Positions 17,792-26,253 of a stretch of 35,534 bases of DNA are shown here, piece after piece (position 1 is the first letter of the stretch; each line of letters starts with the position of its first letter). Below the pieces are notes generated by a model. The model saw only the letters and a list, made by a program, of their open reading frames with translations, had not been told where the DNA came from and made no database searches. The translations under genes were made by a program, and so were the position numbers. This DNA comes from Idiomarina sp. (GTDB taxonomy: Bacteria > Pseudomonadota > Gammaproteobacteria > Enterobacterales > Alteromonadaceae), in assembly GCA_020832105.1 (NCBI GenBank), contig JAFIFH010000035.1, forward strand, positions 1 through 35,534, in the 5' to 3' direction.

Positions 17792-18796
17792 ATGAGCAAG
17801 AAAATCACTGTTATTCCTGGCGACGGTATCGGCCCGGATATCGTTAAATCAGCCGTTCAGATCCTGGACAAAGTAGGCTGCGATTTTGAGTACGAGTACG
17901 CTGATGCTGGTCTAATCGCGCTGGAAAAACATGGTGAGCTTTTACCAGAAAGCACCCTCGCGGCTATCGAGAACAATGGCGTGACCTTGAAAGGACCGCT
18001 TACTACCCCTGTTGGCGGCGGCTTTACCTCAATCAATGTTACCTTACGCAAGCATTTCGGGTTGTACGCCAACATCCGTCCGGTGGTCTCATTTAAAGGC
18101 ACCCGCGCACGCTACGAAGAAGTGGACATCATTACCATTCGTGAAAACACCGAAGGTATGTACTCAGGCTTGGGCCAGACCACCAAAGAAGATGGCAGTG
18201 AAGCGGAAGCCATGAGCCGGGTCACCCGTCTTGGTTGTGAGCGTATTGTACGCTTTGCTTATGAACTAGCGCGTCGTGAAGGCCGCAAAAAAGTCACTGC
18301 GGTGCATAAAGCAAACATTCTGAAATCGACATCAGGTCTGTTCCTGAGCGTCGCTCGTGAAATCGGTAAAGAATACGACGACATTGAATCAGACGAAATG
18401 ATTGTTGATGCAACCTGCATGAAGCTGGTGATGGATCCGTCGCAGTTCGACGTGATTGTAACCACCAACCTGTTTGGTGACATTATTTCCGATTTATGTG
18501 CAGGCCTGGTGGGTGGACTTGGCATGGCGCCGGGTGCCAACATTGGTGAAAAATGTGCGATTTTTGAAGCCGTTCACGGTTCTGCCCCGGATATCGCAGG
18601 GCAAAATCTGGCGAACCCAAGTTCAGTGATCCTCGCCTCTATTCAGATGCTTGAGCATCTTGAAATGCATGACAAGGCTGAGAAAATCCGTAACGCTTTA
18701 CGTGATGTGATTGAATCAGGCGACCGCACCACACGGGACCTTGGTGGTTCACACGGCACTACTGATTTTACTCAGGCCATTCTCGACCGTCTATAA
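17792..18796 (+). CDS. Isocitrate dehydrogenase, NAD+-type (IDH3-like)
   Basis: Oxidises isocitrate to 2-oxoglutarate in the TCA cycle. 334 residues, the short form related to mitochondrial IDH3, not the 416-residue NADP enzyme of E. coli. Substrate residues are visible: S80, N82, R86, R96, R117, Y124, K173 and metal ligands D206, D230, D234. Cofactor choice is read from HGSAPDIAGQN (262-272): D267-I268 replace the Lys-Tyr of NADP enzymes, which indicates NAD+. The S-x-N-x-x-L-R pattern argues for isocitrate rather than isopropylmalate, though homoisocitrate enzymes are close relatives. Stands alone, with a strong terminator after it. Confidence 0.9.
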   Translation: MSKKITVIPGDGIGPDIVKSAVQILDKVGCDFEYEYADAGLIALEKHGELLPESTLAAIENNGVTLKGPLTTPVGGGFTSINVTLRKHFGLYANIRPVVSFKGTRARYEEVDIITIRENTEGMYSGLGQTTKEDGSEAEAMSRVTRLGCERIVRFAYELARREGRKKVTAVHKANILKSTSGLFLSVAREIGKEYDDIESDEMIVDATCMKLVMDPSQFDVIVTTNLFGDIISDLCAGLVGGLGMAPGANIGEKCAIFEAVHGSAPDIAGQNLANPSSVILASIQMLEHLEMHDKAEKIRNALRDVIESGDRTTRDLGGSHGTTDFTQAILDRL

Positions 18797-18805
18797 GGCC
18801 ATCAT

Positions 18806-18843
18806 AAAAAAAGCATGTCAGCTGAGCTGACATGCTTTTTTTT
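18806..18843. terminator. Bidirectional intrinsic terminator
   Basis: GCATGTCAG (18813-18821) pairs with CTGACATGC (18827-18835), flanked by seven A before and eight T after, so it serves the isocitrate dehydrogenase gene on the plus strand and rlmM on the minus strand. Confidence 0.93.
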
Positions 18844-18867
18844 GCCTGATATCCAGTGTGCTGGTTA

Positions 18868-19974
18868 CTAGCCTCTGGAGACCTTTTCGTCTCGCTCTAC
18901 CCGCCGCAAGTAGACCGTAATCTCCTCGCGGTCATGATAAAGGTGCTTGGCAGACAACTGGTAGTGGCGCATACCCGCCTCAGCAAGGCGCGCTTTAATC
19001 GCCTCCATATACTGCTGCACGGCCTGATAGCGTTTTTTCATCGGCAATTTAAGGTTAAACATCGCCTGCCGGCAGTCTTCGTCAATGAACCAATTGGTCA
19101 TCAAGTGGGCAACTTTAACCGGCTTTTCTACCATATCGCAGACCAGCCATTCAATGTTTTTGCGTTTCGGCCGGAACACAAAGCCGTCTTCCTGCCGGTG
19201 CTTTACCTGGCCGGTATTCATTAAGCCTTCATCCATGGCGCCATTATCAATCGCATCCACCATCATGCCGTACTGCACCAATACCGACGTCCAACCGCCA
19301 GGGCTGGCACCGAGATCAACCGCCTTCATGCCGGAGGTGACCCGCTTTTGCAGGTCTTCTGCCGGAATCATTACCTTAAACGCCTCGGCTAGCTTCGCCG
19401 CGGAGCGACTTGGCGCGCCTCTTGGCGTACGAACCCGCGGGATCCCCATCACATAGGGCGCGTGATTAAAGGTATAAGAATACCCCAGCATCGCCGAATG
19501 GGTGCTACGAAACAGCACGTGCAACACAGGCCGACGATCGGTATCCACATCGGTCAGTAAACCTTTCGCCCGCAATGCTTTGCGCAGCGGTGTGCTGATA
19601 CTTTTACACAGCGCCGAGAGCTGACGCCCGTCGTTGGTGTCTGGGGTCTCCACCCAAATTCGTCCACATAGGGGCAATGTTTCATCAGCCAGCTCGCTAA
19701 TCGCGCTGAGCATACCGCTGATCCGGTCTTCCATATCCAACTGATTACATTCAACCACTCTGACAAACAACTGCCGCGCAAAGATAAGACGGTGCACAGA
19801 GAGCTTACGGGCAATGTGGTCAGCTTCCTCATGCATGCAGTGATAAGTGACCAGGCCACTATCCGGTTGTGCCTTACAATACCCATACACGCCCAGCTCG
19901 GCAGCACGATCCTGAATTTCAGCCGCGCACTCGCCTTCAAAGCCAGCCCGACAATACAATACTACTGCACTCAT
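18868..19974 (-). CDS. rlmM: 23S rRNA 2'-O-ribose C2498 methyltransferase RlmM
   Basis: Methylates the ribose of C2498 in the peptidyl-transferase loop of 23S rRNA, using SAM. 368 residues (E. coli 366). An N-terminal THUMP-like RNA-binding region (about 1-170) precedes the Rossmann methyltransferase domain with SAM motif DLGASPGGWT (220-229), the acidic strand ending in VDAIDNG, WLVCDMVEKP, and the catalytic lysine in FNLKLPMKK (K309). ATG at 19974 is chosen for MSAVVLYCRAGFEGEC and an AGGA ribosome site; a longer reading overlaps ygdD. It overlaps the ygdD stop by four bases (ATGA), as in a coupled operon gcvA-...-ygdD-rlmM. Confidence 0.96.
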   Translation of the reverse strand: MSAVVLYCRAGFEGECAAEIQDRAAELGVYGYCKAQPDSGLVTYHCMHEEADHIARKLSVHRLIFARQLFVRVVECNQLDMEDRISGMLSAISELADETLPLCGRIWVETPDTNDGRQLSALCKSISTPLRKALRAKGLLTDVDTDRRPVLHVLFRSTHSAMLGYSYTFNHAPYVMGIPRVRTPRGAPSRSAAKLAEAFKVMIPAEDLQKRVTSGMKAVDLGASPGGWTSVLVQYGMMVDAIDNGAMDEGLMNTGQVKHRQEDGFVFRPKRKNIEWLVCDMVEKPVKVAHLMTNWFIDEDCRQAMFNLKLPMKKRYQAVQQYMEAIKARLAEAGMRHYQLSAKHLYHDREEITVYLRRVERDEKVSRG

Positions 19975-20402
19975 ACTTGTCCTGAATAGGTTACGGCCTG
20001 TTGCGCAGCCATGCGCCAACCTGCCACGGCCAGACTTACCCAGCCAATAATAAAACTTAATCCACCAAGCGGCGTTACTGGCCCAAGCCAGCGCCACTCA
20101 GTTAAGGTCAGCCCGTACAGGCTGCCACTAAATAACAGGATACCGATGACCCAGGCCACCCCTGCGGTGTAAAACCCGCCCAGCCCCACCGACGTGGTGC
20201 CTGTTTGTGTGCCAAGCACGACCAGTAAAATACCTAGTGCAAATAACGCCAAAGCATGAATAAACTGATAATGCACAGCGGTTTTAAAAACTTCCAGGCT
20301 CTGCGCACTCAACTGCGCCTGCAAGCCGTGCGCAGCAAAAGCGCCTAAAGCGACGCTGAAGGCGGCAATGATAGCGGCTATCGTGATAAACACAAAACCC
20401 AT
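19971..20402 (-). CDS. ygdD: DUF423 membrane protein YgdD
   Basis: 143 residues with four membrane spans (about 4-25, 47-66, 72-95 and 108-128). Family signatures are SVALGAFAAHGL (residues 16-27) and TAVHYQFIHALALFALG (41-57), which mark DUF423. Function is unknown. It overlaps rlmM by four bases downstream and shares one base with the stop of the upstream hydrolase gene (TAATG), so all three are translationally coupled. E. coli has the same gcvA-ygdD-rlmM order without the hydrolase. Confidence 0.92.
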   Translation of the reverse strand: MGFVFITIAAIIAAFSVALGAFAAHGLQAQLSAQSLEVFKTAVHYQFIHALALFALGILLVVLGTQTGTTSVGLGGFYTAGVAWVIGILLFSGSLYGLTLTEWRWLGPVTPLGGLSFIIGWVSLAVAGWRMAAQQAVTYSGQV

Positions 20403-21049
20403 TATGAATTAACTTCCTTTGCCAATAACTGTTCTGACTGCCGGATAAACTGAATCACCCTTGCAGCCACCTGCTGCCAGCTCTGCTCTGCGCTGACGCC
20501 GGTCGCTTTTTTCGGTACTAAATCATGATTCCCCTGCGCTACCCAATGCAGCTGCAAGTTGTCAGGTAAGCGTTGCTGTTTTACCCAGTCTTGCTTGCCC
20601 AGTGGATCAGCAGTGCCTTGAATAACCAAATTTGCGCCGCGCTCATTATACAGCTCATGGGTGCGGGTTTTGTCTTTTTTTGCGGCTGGATGAAAAGGAA
20701 AACCTAAACCTATTGCCCCCAGTGCCCCTGCCTGGTCGGCAACCTGGAACGCAACCCTTGCCCCCATTGACTTACCGAGTAACCAGAGCGGATGGTTCTG
20801 GACCTGCTCACACACCTCTAGCATGCATGCCTGCAGCACTTGTTGTGGGTTTGGTGGGCGTCTCCTGGCTTGCTCGCGGACCTGGGTCCAGTACGGGAAC
20901 TCAAAACGTAAGACGCCGACACCTTGCGCCACCAGCAAATCGCTGATTGCTTGCATAAAAGGGCTTTGTGGGCCGGCGCCAGCACCATGGGCAAATACCA
21001 GCACGGGCTCATGTTGCTGTCCGTCCCACTGAATCCAGTCACTGCCCAT
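20402..21049 (-). CDS. Alpha/beta-hydrolase, KANL3/Tex30-like family
   Basis: 215-residue cytoplasmic hydrolase. The fold's elements are in order: oxyanion loop FAHGAGAGPQSPFM (19-32), nucleophile elbow GKSMGAR with S94, the acid D148 in QGTADPLG, and H175 in GNHDLVP, so the catalytic triad is complete. The family acts on unknown ester or peptide substrates. It overlaps gcvA by 11 bases and ygdD by one base, so it has been built into the gcvA-ygdD-rlmM operon, where E. coli has nothing. Confidence 0.88.
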   Translation of the reverse strand: MGSDWIQWDGQQHEPVLVFAHGAGAGPQSPFMQAISDLLVAQGVGVLRFEFPYWTQVREQARRRPPNPQQVLQACMLEVCEQVQNHPLWLLGKSMGARVAFQVADQAGALGAIGLGFPFHPAAKKDKTRTHELYNERGANLVIQGTADPLGKQDWVKQQRLPDNLQLHWVAQGNHDLVPKKATGVSAEQSWQQVAARVIQFIRQSEQLLAKEVNS

Positions 21050-21944
21050 GACTTGCTGCTTCTTCCTGCTCTACCACTTCCAGCAACCAGTTACGAAACT
21101 TCGCTATCTTGCCGATCTCTGCCTGTGACTCCCGGCAAACAAAATGGAACGCATCGCTGGTGGGCAAGACGCGTTCAAAAAGCTGCACTAAGTGCCCGCT
21201 GTCTAGTTCGGGCTTCGCGAGCACGCTGTTCGCCAGCGCCACACCCTGGCCATGCACGGCAGCTTTGAGTGACAGCGAGGAGTGGCTAAAGACGGGCCCA
21301 CTGATGTGGCTGGGTGGCTCTACATCGACCATTCGAAACCAGTCGTTCCATGCATTGCGCGTTTCTTCATGGAGTAAGGTATGTTGCAGCAGGTCATCTG
21401 GCACCTGCAGGGGTTTCACTCCATCCAGCAAACGCGGTGAGCACACCGGCATCAGGTATTCATTGTGCAACTTATAGGACTTCAGCCCAGGCCAGGGGCC
21501 ACGACCGTAATAAATGGCAATATCGACATTGTCCGTGAGCGAGCCGGCGACTTCATCCACCGCCTTGATCCGCACATCAATGTCAGAAAACTTTTCATGA
21601 AACTCGCTCAGCCTTGGCACCATCCACAAGATCGCAAAGCTTGGCGGCACACTGATAGTTAATGAGCCACGTTCACTGGACAGCATGAGTTTATTCGTCG
21701 CCTGAGTCAGCTGCTCGAGAATTGATTTGATATCCAGGTAGTAGTTCTGCCCTGCCTCAGTCAACAACAGACTTCGATTGCGCCGCAGGAACAATGGCAT
21801 CACCAGATATTCTTCAAGGGCCTTGACCTGATGGCTCACCGCAGCCTGGGTCACAAAAAGCTCTTCTGCAGCCTTAGTAAAACTGAGATGGCGGGCAGCT
21901 GCCTCAAATGATTTTAAAGCGTTCAGCGGAGGTAATTTGCGCAT
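21039..21944 (-). CDS. gcvA: LysR-family regulator GcvA
   Basis: LysR-type regulator; in E. coli GcvA controls the glycine cleavage operon gcvTHP. 301 residues (E. coli 305). N-terminal winged helix LPPLNALKSFEAAARHLSFT, then KAAEELFVTQAAVSHQVKALE (read in two parts) is nearly identical to E. coli GcvA, and the effector domain retains VSLLPSFAI-like ISVPPSFAILWMVPRL, IAIYYGRGPWPGL, FSHSSLSLKAAVHGQGVALANS. ATG at 21944 is used; a GTG three codons upstream sits closer to an AAGG and is a fair alternative. No gcv structural genes are in the window, and no divergent gcvB-like RNA is evident. Leads the hydrolase-ygdD-rlmM operon. Confidence 0.9.
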   Translation of the reverse strand: MRKLPPLNALKSFEAAARHLSFTKAAEELFVTQAAVSHQVKALEEYLVMPLFLRRNRSLLLTEAGQNYYLDIKSILEQLTQATNKLMLSSERGSLTISVPPSFAILWMVPRLSEFHEKFSDIDVRIKAVDEVAGSLTDNVDIAIYYGRGPWPGLKSYKLHNEYLMPVCSPRLLDGVKPLQVPDDLLQHTLLHEETRNAWNDWFRMVDVEPPSHISGPVFSHSSLSLKAAVHGQGVALANSVLAKPELDSGHLVQLFERVLPTSDAFHFVCRESQAEIGKIAKFRNWLLEVVEQEEAASHGQ

Positions 21945-22259
21945 AGAGTACACCGAGCCTTGCAGAAAGAATGACAACGCCTTTGCTGATCATCTTTGTT
22001 TTTCAAAGCATAGCAAAGACCCTACATGATCAATTTGTAACCAGCATGCAACGTATACAACGAAGCAGAACCCGAACACGATCAGCATACAGAAACTAAT
22101 CCGATATGCAAACCTCGTTAATCTGAAAGACGTCTAGCGGTTTGCTGCAGGCATACTTGAACAAGGTTAAGCCGTTACTGAGCGATCAAAAAAGGCCACC
22201 GAAGTGACCTTTTTTATTCATTACCGCTAGCAACTATCCGTTACAAATAGTTATCCGGC
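21945..22259. other. Intergenic region upstream of gcvA
   Basis: 315 bases without a gene. It contains the terminator of the valine operon (22188-22215) and must hold the gcvA promoter, for which I see no strong -35/-10 pair. TGATCA occurs at 22027-22032 and again just before the gcvA start region. The GU-rich plus-strand sequence expected for gcvB, which lies here in enterics, is not present. Confidence 0.5.
22188..22215 (-). terminator. UUCG-loop terminator of the valine operon
   Basis: On the minus strand GGTCAC-TTCG-GTGGCC (22194-22209) forms a stem closed by a stable UUCG tetraloop, with one G-U wobble, followed by TTTTTT. On the plus strand the wobble becomes a C-A mismatch, so the element is directed leftward, ending the short-chain dehydrogenase transcript about 45 bases after its stop. 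Confidence 0.88.
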
Positions 22260-23024
22260 TTACAGGCGGACACCGCCGTCGATCTCAATCACGCGCCCGG
22301 AGAAAAAGTCGTTCTCGATAATATATCGTGCAGAATCAGCAACTTCTTCCGGTTGTCCCCAGCGCTTTAACGGCACCATCGCCAGCGCACGTTCAACCGC
22401 TTCTGGTTTCATTGCTTGGGTCATTGGGGTTTCAATAAAGCCCGGTGCAATGGCACCACAGCGGATCCCGAAGCGGCCAAGTTCGCGCGCCCAGGTCACG
22501 GTCATTGAAACCACGCCCGCTTTAGTTGCAGCGTAATTGGTCTGGCCAATATTGCCCGCACGAGCAACGCTTGAAATATTGATGATAACGCCGCCATTCT
22601 CGCGTTTTGCCATCACCGCAGCTGCTTCACGGCCACACAGGAAGGTACCGGTCAGGTTGACGTCAATCACAGACTGCCATTGGCTTAATGGCATTTTGTG
22701 GGTCAGTTCGCCATTCTTGTATTTGATCAGCATGCCATCACGCAGAATACCAGCGTTGTTGATCAGCACATTGATACCACCAAAGTCACTGTCAATCTTC
22801 GCGAATCCGGCTTCGACTGAGCTTTCGTCTGTGACATTCAGCACATAGCTACGTACATCTGCAGCGCCCTGTTGTTCGCATGCGGCAACTGCCTCAGCAA
22901 GCACTTCTTCATTCATATCCACCAGTGCTAAACGCGCGCCCTGGGCGGCAAAATGTTCGGCCATGGACCGACCCAGGCCCTGTGCGCCACCGGTGATAAC
23001 AATCACACTATCTTTGATTTGCAT
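22260..23024 (-). CDS. Short-chain dehydrogenase/reductase (IvdG-like, valine cluster)
   Basis: 254-residue classical SDR. NAD(P) motif TGGAQGLG (11-18), D36 at the end of the second strand (ALVDMN), which favours NAD over NADP, NNAG (89-92), and active site S151/S152, Y164 and K168 (NYAATK). Annotated relatives are called 3-oxoacyl-ACP reductase, but its place at the end of a branched-chain acyl-CoA operon matches the ivdG gene of Shewanella-type clusters, suggesting a 3-hydroxyacyl-CoA dehydrogenase role, possibly on 2-methyl-3-hydroxybutyryl-CoA from isoleucine. That substrate is inferred. It begins 11 bases after mmsB with an AAGGA site, and a terminator follows. Confidence 0.85.
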   Translation of the reverse strand: MQIKDSVIVITGGAQGLGRSMAEHFAAQGARLALVDMNEEVLAEAVAACEQQGAADVRSYVLNVTDESSVEAGFAKIDSDFGGINVLINNAGILRDGMLIKYKNGELTHKMPLSQWQSVIDVNLTGTFLCGREAAAVMAKRENGGVIINISSVARAGNIGQTNYAATKAGVVSMTVTWARELGRFGIRCGAIAPGFIETPMTQAMKPEAVERALAMVPLKRWGQPEEVADSARYIIENDFFSGRVIEIDGGVRL

Positions 23025-23035
23025 GTTCGAGTCCT

Positions 23036-23932
23036 TTAAGAAGAGCGCTTGGCTTCAAGATGAGTAAAAATACTAGAGAAGTCTTTTTTACCAAAACCTT
23101 CACCGCTGTGGGCCTGGTACAACGACTGGGCCAAATCACCCAATGGGGTTTTCGCGCCAACGTTCTCTGCGGTGTCCTTCGCCAAACCAAGGTCTTTGGC
23201 CATCAAATCAACCTGGAATCCACCTTCGTAATTATTACTTGAAGGCACGCCCTCTAACACATGCGGGCATGGGTTATAGACTTCTAAGGTCCAGTTGCGA
23301 CCTGAGCTTTGCAGCATGATCTCAGACAGCACTTTCGGGTCGAGACCATTGGCTTTACCCAACTGCAGAGCTTCTGACGTGCCGGTCATCAGGATCGCTA
23401 ACAACATGTTGTTGCAGATTTTAGCAACCTGACCAGCGCCATGCTCGCCAGCGCGGAATACGTTCTTACCCATATGACCCAGAACGGAACGCGCCTCTTC
23501 AATATCCGCAGCGTCGCCACCACAAATAAAGGTGAGCGTGCCGGATTTCGCGCCGGCAGTACCACCAGACACAGGTGCGTCAATAAAGCGCACACCATGT
23601 TTATTTAACGCTACTGCAAGGTCACGCGCTGTCTGCGCGTCGATGGTGCTGCTATCAATCACTAAAGCAGACTCTGGAATGTGCGCAGCGATACCCTCGT
23701 CACCCAGGTACAGGCTGTTCACATGCTTGGAGGCAGGTAACATGGAAATCACGAATTCCGCACCTTGAACTGCGTCGACCGCCGTGTTAGCAATGCTGGC
23801 CCCCGCTGCTTGCAATGTCGCCATAGCGTCTTCTGAGAGGTCGAATACCGTCACATCGTGACCCGCTTCGACCAGGTTGTTCGCCATCGGGCCACCCATG
23901 TTGCCTAGGCCAATAAATCCAATCTTCGCCAT
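23036..23932 (-). CDS. mmsB: 3-hydroxyisobutyrate dehydrogenase
   Basis: Oxidises 3-hydroxyisobutyrate to methylmalonate semialdehyde in valine degradation, with NAD+. 298 residues. Features of the family: N-terminal nucleotide fold IGFIGLGNMGGPMA (4-17), substrate motif DAPVSGGTAGAKSGTL (118-133), and the catalytic lysine K171 in GAGQVAKICNN, followed by the all-helical C-terminal domain with KDLGLAKDTAE. Tartronate semialdehyde reductases are relatives, but the neighbours (mmsA, hydroxyisobutyryl-CoA hydrolase) settle the assignment. The spacing is three bases after the hydrolase gene and 11 bases before the SDR gene. Confidence 0.95.
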   Translation of the reverse strand: MAKIGFIGLGNMGGPMANNLVEAGHDVTVFDLSEDAMATLQAAGASIANTAVDAVQGAEFVISMLPASKHVNSLYLGDEGIAAHIPESALVIDSSTIDAQTARDLAVALNKHGVRFIDAPVSGGTAGAKSGTLTFICGGDAADIEEARSVLGHMGKNVFRAGEHGAGQVAKICNNMLLAILMTGTSEALQLGKANGLDPKVLSEIMLQSSGRNWTLEVYNPCPHVLEGVPSSNNYEGGFQVDLMAKDLGLAKDTAENVGAKTPLGDLAQSLYQAHSGEGFGKKDFSSIFTHLEAKRSS

Positions 23933-23935
23933 TAC

Positions 23936-25063
23936 TTACCCCTTCGCTAAATGTTGTAAAGGATGTGTATCGTCGCGCCACGGCGAGATAAACATCTCAT
24001 CGATTGCTTCAGCTGGTACGTCTGCCACTGAGGCATGGCTCCATTTTGGCTGATTATCTTTATCAATCAGCAGTGCGCGGATACCCTCAGCAAAATCGCC
24101 TTTAATTGCACAGTTCACTGACAGCGTTAGCTCCAGCTTAAAGCAGTCCGCCAGGCTCAAACGAGACCCGTGCTGCAGTTGATTCCATACAATGTGTGCG
24201 GTCATCGGGCAGCCATTGGCTAAGCCCTGCTGCGCCCGTTTCAGCCACTTGTCATCGCCAGCGTCAAGCGCCAGGATATTATTGACCACAGTGACCACAT
24301 CATCAGCCTTCATCGCTTTGATCAAGCGCTCACGGTGCGGTTTAACCTGGCCTCGTGGCAGTAAAGACTGGTGCGCAAGCTCGAACTGATTTAAAACGTC
24401 GCTCAACTTCTCTTTATTCAGCGCAGCAGTATCACCCCACTCGATATTTTCAAGGCGCGTCAACACCGCTTCTTTTTCAGCTTGCGGGGCAAAGTGATCC
24501 GCGAGCTGTAAATACAGCGCGTCACTGGCGTTCATCGCGGCACCGGTCAGGCCCATCAACAAACCCAGACCATCGGTCATACGATTAAGGAAATAGGTGC
24601 CACCAACATCCGGGTATAAACCGATAGTGACTTCCGGCATCGCCAGTCGCGAACTTTCGGTGACGATACGATGGGAGGCGCCGTTCATCAGGCCCATGCC
24701 ACCGCCCATCACAATCCCACTACCCCAAACCACGAAGGGCTTAGGGAAGGTCTGAATCAGATAATCAAGCTGATACTCGCGAGTAAAGAAGTCTTCGACC
24801 TCATTCACCACTTCACCGGGCCGCTCTTGCATTGCTTTGTACATGGCAACAATATCGCCACCAGCGCAGAATGCTTTTTCCCCTGCCCCTTCAAGCCAGA
24901 CACACGCAACCTTCGGGTCATCGCGCCAGGCTTTCAGTTGTGGTTCAAGTAACTCAACCATAGGTAGGCTCAAAGCGTTCAAAGAACGCTCTGAGTTTAA
25001 AGTGGCAATACCAATAGTCTTTCCATTACCCGCAGCGCGGGTCGAAAATGTCACTACATCCAT
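23936..25063 (-). CDS. 3-hydroxyisobutyryl-CoA hydrolase (crotonase superfamily)
   Basis: Hydrolyses 3-hydroxyisobutyryl-CoA to the free acid, the CoA-releasing step of valine degradation. 375 residues, the length of HIBCH enzymes and well above the ~260 of enoyl-CoA hydratases. CoA/oxyanion motifs KAFCAGGDIVAMYKA (63-77) and SGIVMGGGMGL (115-125), and the HIBCH signature MPEVTIGLYPDVGGTYFLNR, containing E144 and D152, are present. The ATG at 25063 has an AGGAG ribosome site. It follows the acyl-CoA dehydrogenase by 17 bases. Corresponds to ivdE in Shewanella-type clusters. It is not expected to hydrate methacrylyl-CoA, and the operon has no separate hydratase. Confidence 0.93.
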   Translation of the reverse strand: MDVVTFSTRAAGNGKTIGIATLNSERSLNALSLPMVELLEPQLKAWRDDPKVACVWLEGAGEKAFCAGGDIVAMYKAMQERPGEVVNEVEDFFTREYQLDYLIQTFPKPFVVWGSGIVMGGGMGLMNGASHRIVTESSRLAMPEVTIGLYPDVGGTYFLNRMTDGLGLLMGLTGAAMNASDALYLQLADHFAPQAEKEAVLTRLENIEWGDTAALNKEKLSDVLNQFELAHQSLLPRGQVKPHRERLIKAMKADDVVTVVNNILALDAGDDKWLKRAQQGLANGCPMTAHIVWNQLQHGSRLSLADCFKLELTLSVNCAIKGDFAEGIRALLIDKDNQPKWSHASVADVPAEAIDEMFISPWRDDTHPLQHLAKG

Positions 25064-25080
25064 GCTTTGCTCCTATTGGG

Positions 25081-26238
25081 TTAGACCAGTTCGTTGGCAC
25101 CGTCCGCCAGTAATCGACGCGCGATAATAATGCGCATGATTTCATTGGTACCTTCGAGGATTTGATGCACCCGCACGTCACGCACATGGCGTTCTAACGG
25201 GTATTCACGGATATAGCCGTAGCCCCCATGAATTTGCAGTGCTTCGTCACAGACTTTAAAGCCGACATCAGTGGCAAAGCGTTTGGCCATTGCGCAATAG
25301 GTCGTTTTATCGCTGTCATTGCTGTCCACTTTAAAGGCGGCCAGGCGCACCATCTGGCGCGCGGCAACCAATTCAGTGGCCATGTCTGCTAACTTAAACT
25401 GGAGTGCCTGAAATGCCGCCAGCGGCTTACCGAACTGGCTACGCTCATGCATATAGTTGCGCGCAGTGTTCAGCGCCGCCTGAGCGGTACCCACTGAGCA
25501 TACGGCGATGTTTATGCGACCGCCATCAAGGCCCATCATTGCAAACTTAAAGCCTTCGCCTTCTTCACCAAGCAAGTTAGCCGCTGGTATACGCACGTTT
25601 TCAAAGGTGACTAAGCGAGTTGGCTGGGCGTTCCAGCCCATTTTCTGCTCGGCTTTGCCATAGTGAATGCCTTCCGCGTCCGCTGGCACCACAACCGCGG
25701 AGATGCCACTGGCACCTTCGCCGCCGGTACGCGCCATCACCACCAGCACGTCGGTCTCACCGGCGCCGGAGATAAACATCTTCGAACCATTGATCACGTA
25801 ATCGTCACCGTCTTTCTTTGCGGTGGTGCGCAAGCTAGCTGCGTCTGAACCTGCACCAGGCTCAGTCAGGCAATACGAGCCTAGCTTTTGTCCGGCAACC
25901 AGGTCATCCACCCAGGCTTCAATCACTTCCTGCTTGGCAAATGACCCGATCATCCAGGTCACCATGTTATGAATCGTCATCATTGCAGTTGTGGCAGTAC
26001 AGCCCATCGAGAGCTGTTCGAAAATCAGCGCGCTGTCGAGGCGGCTCATGCCAAACCCACCGGCGCTTTCTGGTGTATACATGCCCATAAAGCCCATTTC
26101 GCCAGCCTTACGGAATACCTCAATGGGGAAATAATGTTCTTCGTCCCACTTTGCCGCAAAAGGCGCTAACTCTTTTTCTGCAAAGGCACGTGCGGTATCC
26201 ACAAATGCCTGTTGGTCATCAGTTAAATTATAATTCAC
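25081..26238 (-). CDS. Acyl-CoA dehydrogenase, probable isobutyryl-CoA dehydrogenase
   Basis: FAD enzyme introducing the 2,3 double bond into isobutyryl-CoA, passing electrons to ETF. 385 residues. Seen: CLTEPGAGSDAASLRT (FAD/substrate loop), GAKMFISGAG-like NGSKMFISGAGETDVLV, the RSQFGKPLAAFQ segment, LQIHGGYGYIREYPLERH, and the catalytic glutamate E362 in ILEGTNEIM, placed as in short-chain and isobutyryl-CoA dehydrogenases (isovaleryl-CoA enzymes have it near residue 250). Start is a GTG at 26238 with AGAGG upstream. 15 bases follow mmsA. The substrate is inferred from the operon; 2-methylbutyryl-CoA may also be used. Confidence 0.9.
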   Translation of the reverse strand: MNYNLTDDQQAFVDTARAFAEKELAPFAAKWDEEHYFPIEVFRKAGEMGFMGMYTPESAGGFGMSRLDSALIFEQLSMGCTATTAMMTIHNMVTWMIGSFAKQEVIEAWVDDLVAGQKLGSYCLTEPGAGSDAASLRTTAKKDGDDYVINGSKMFISGAGETDVLVVMARTGGEGASGISAVVVPADAEGIHYGKAEQKMGWNAQPTRLVTFENVRIPAANLLGEEGEGFKFAMMGLDGGRINIAVCSVGTAQAALNTARNYMHERSQFGKPLAAFQALQFKLADMATELVAARQMVRLAAFKVDSNDSDKTTYCAMAKRFATDVGFKVCDEALQIHGGYGYIREYPLERHVRDVRVHQILEGTNEIMRIIIARRLLADGANELV

Positions 26239-26253
26239 GTGTTTAACCTCTGC

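Noticed and set aside
18868..20097. Longer rlmM start at 20097
   Set aside because: The added 41 residues overlap ygdD and are not RlmM-like; the ATG at 19974 has a ribosome site and the conserved N terminus.
21978..22187. A gcvB small RNA next to gcvA
   Set aside because: GcvB is divergent from gcvA in enterics, but the plus strand here is CA-rich with no GU-rich seed region, and the only terminator in the spacer points the other way and belongs to the SDR gene.
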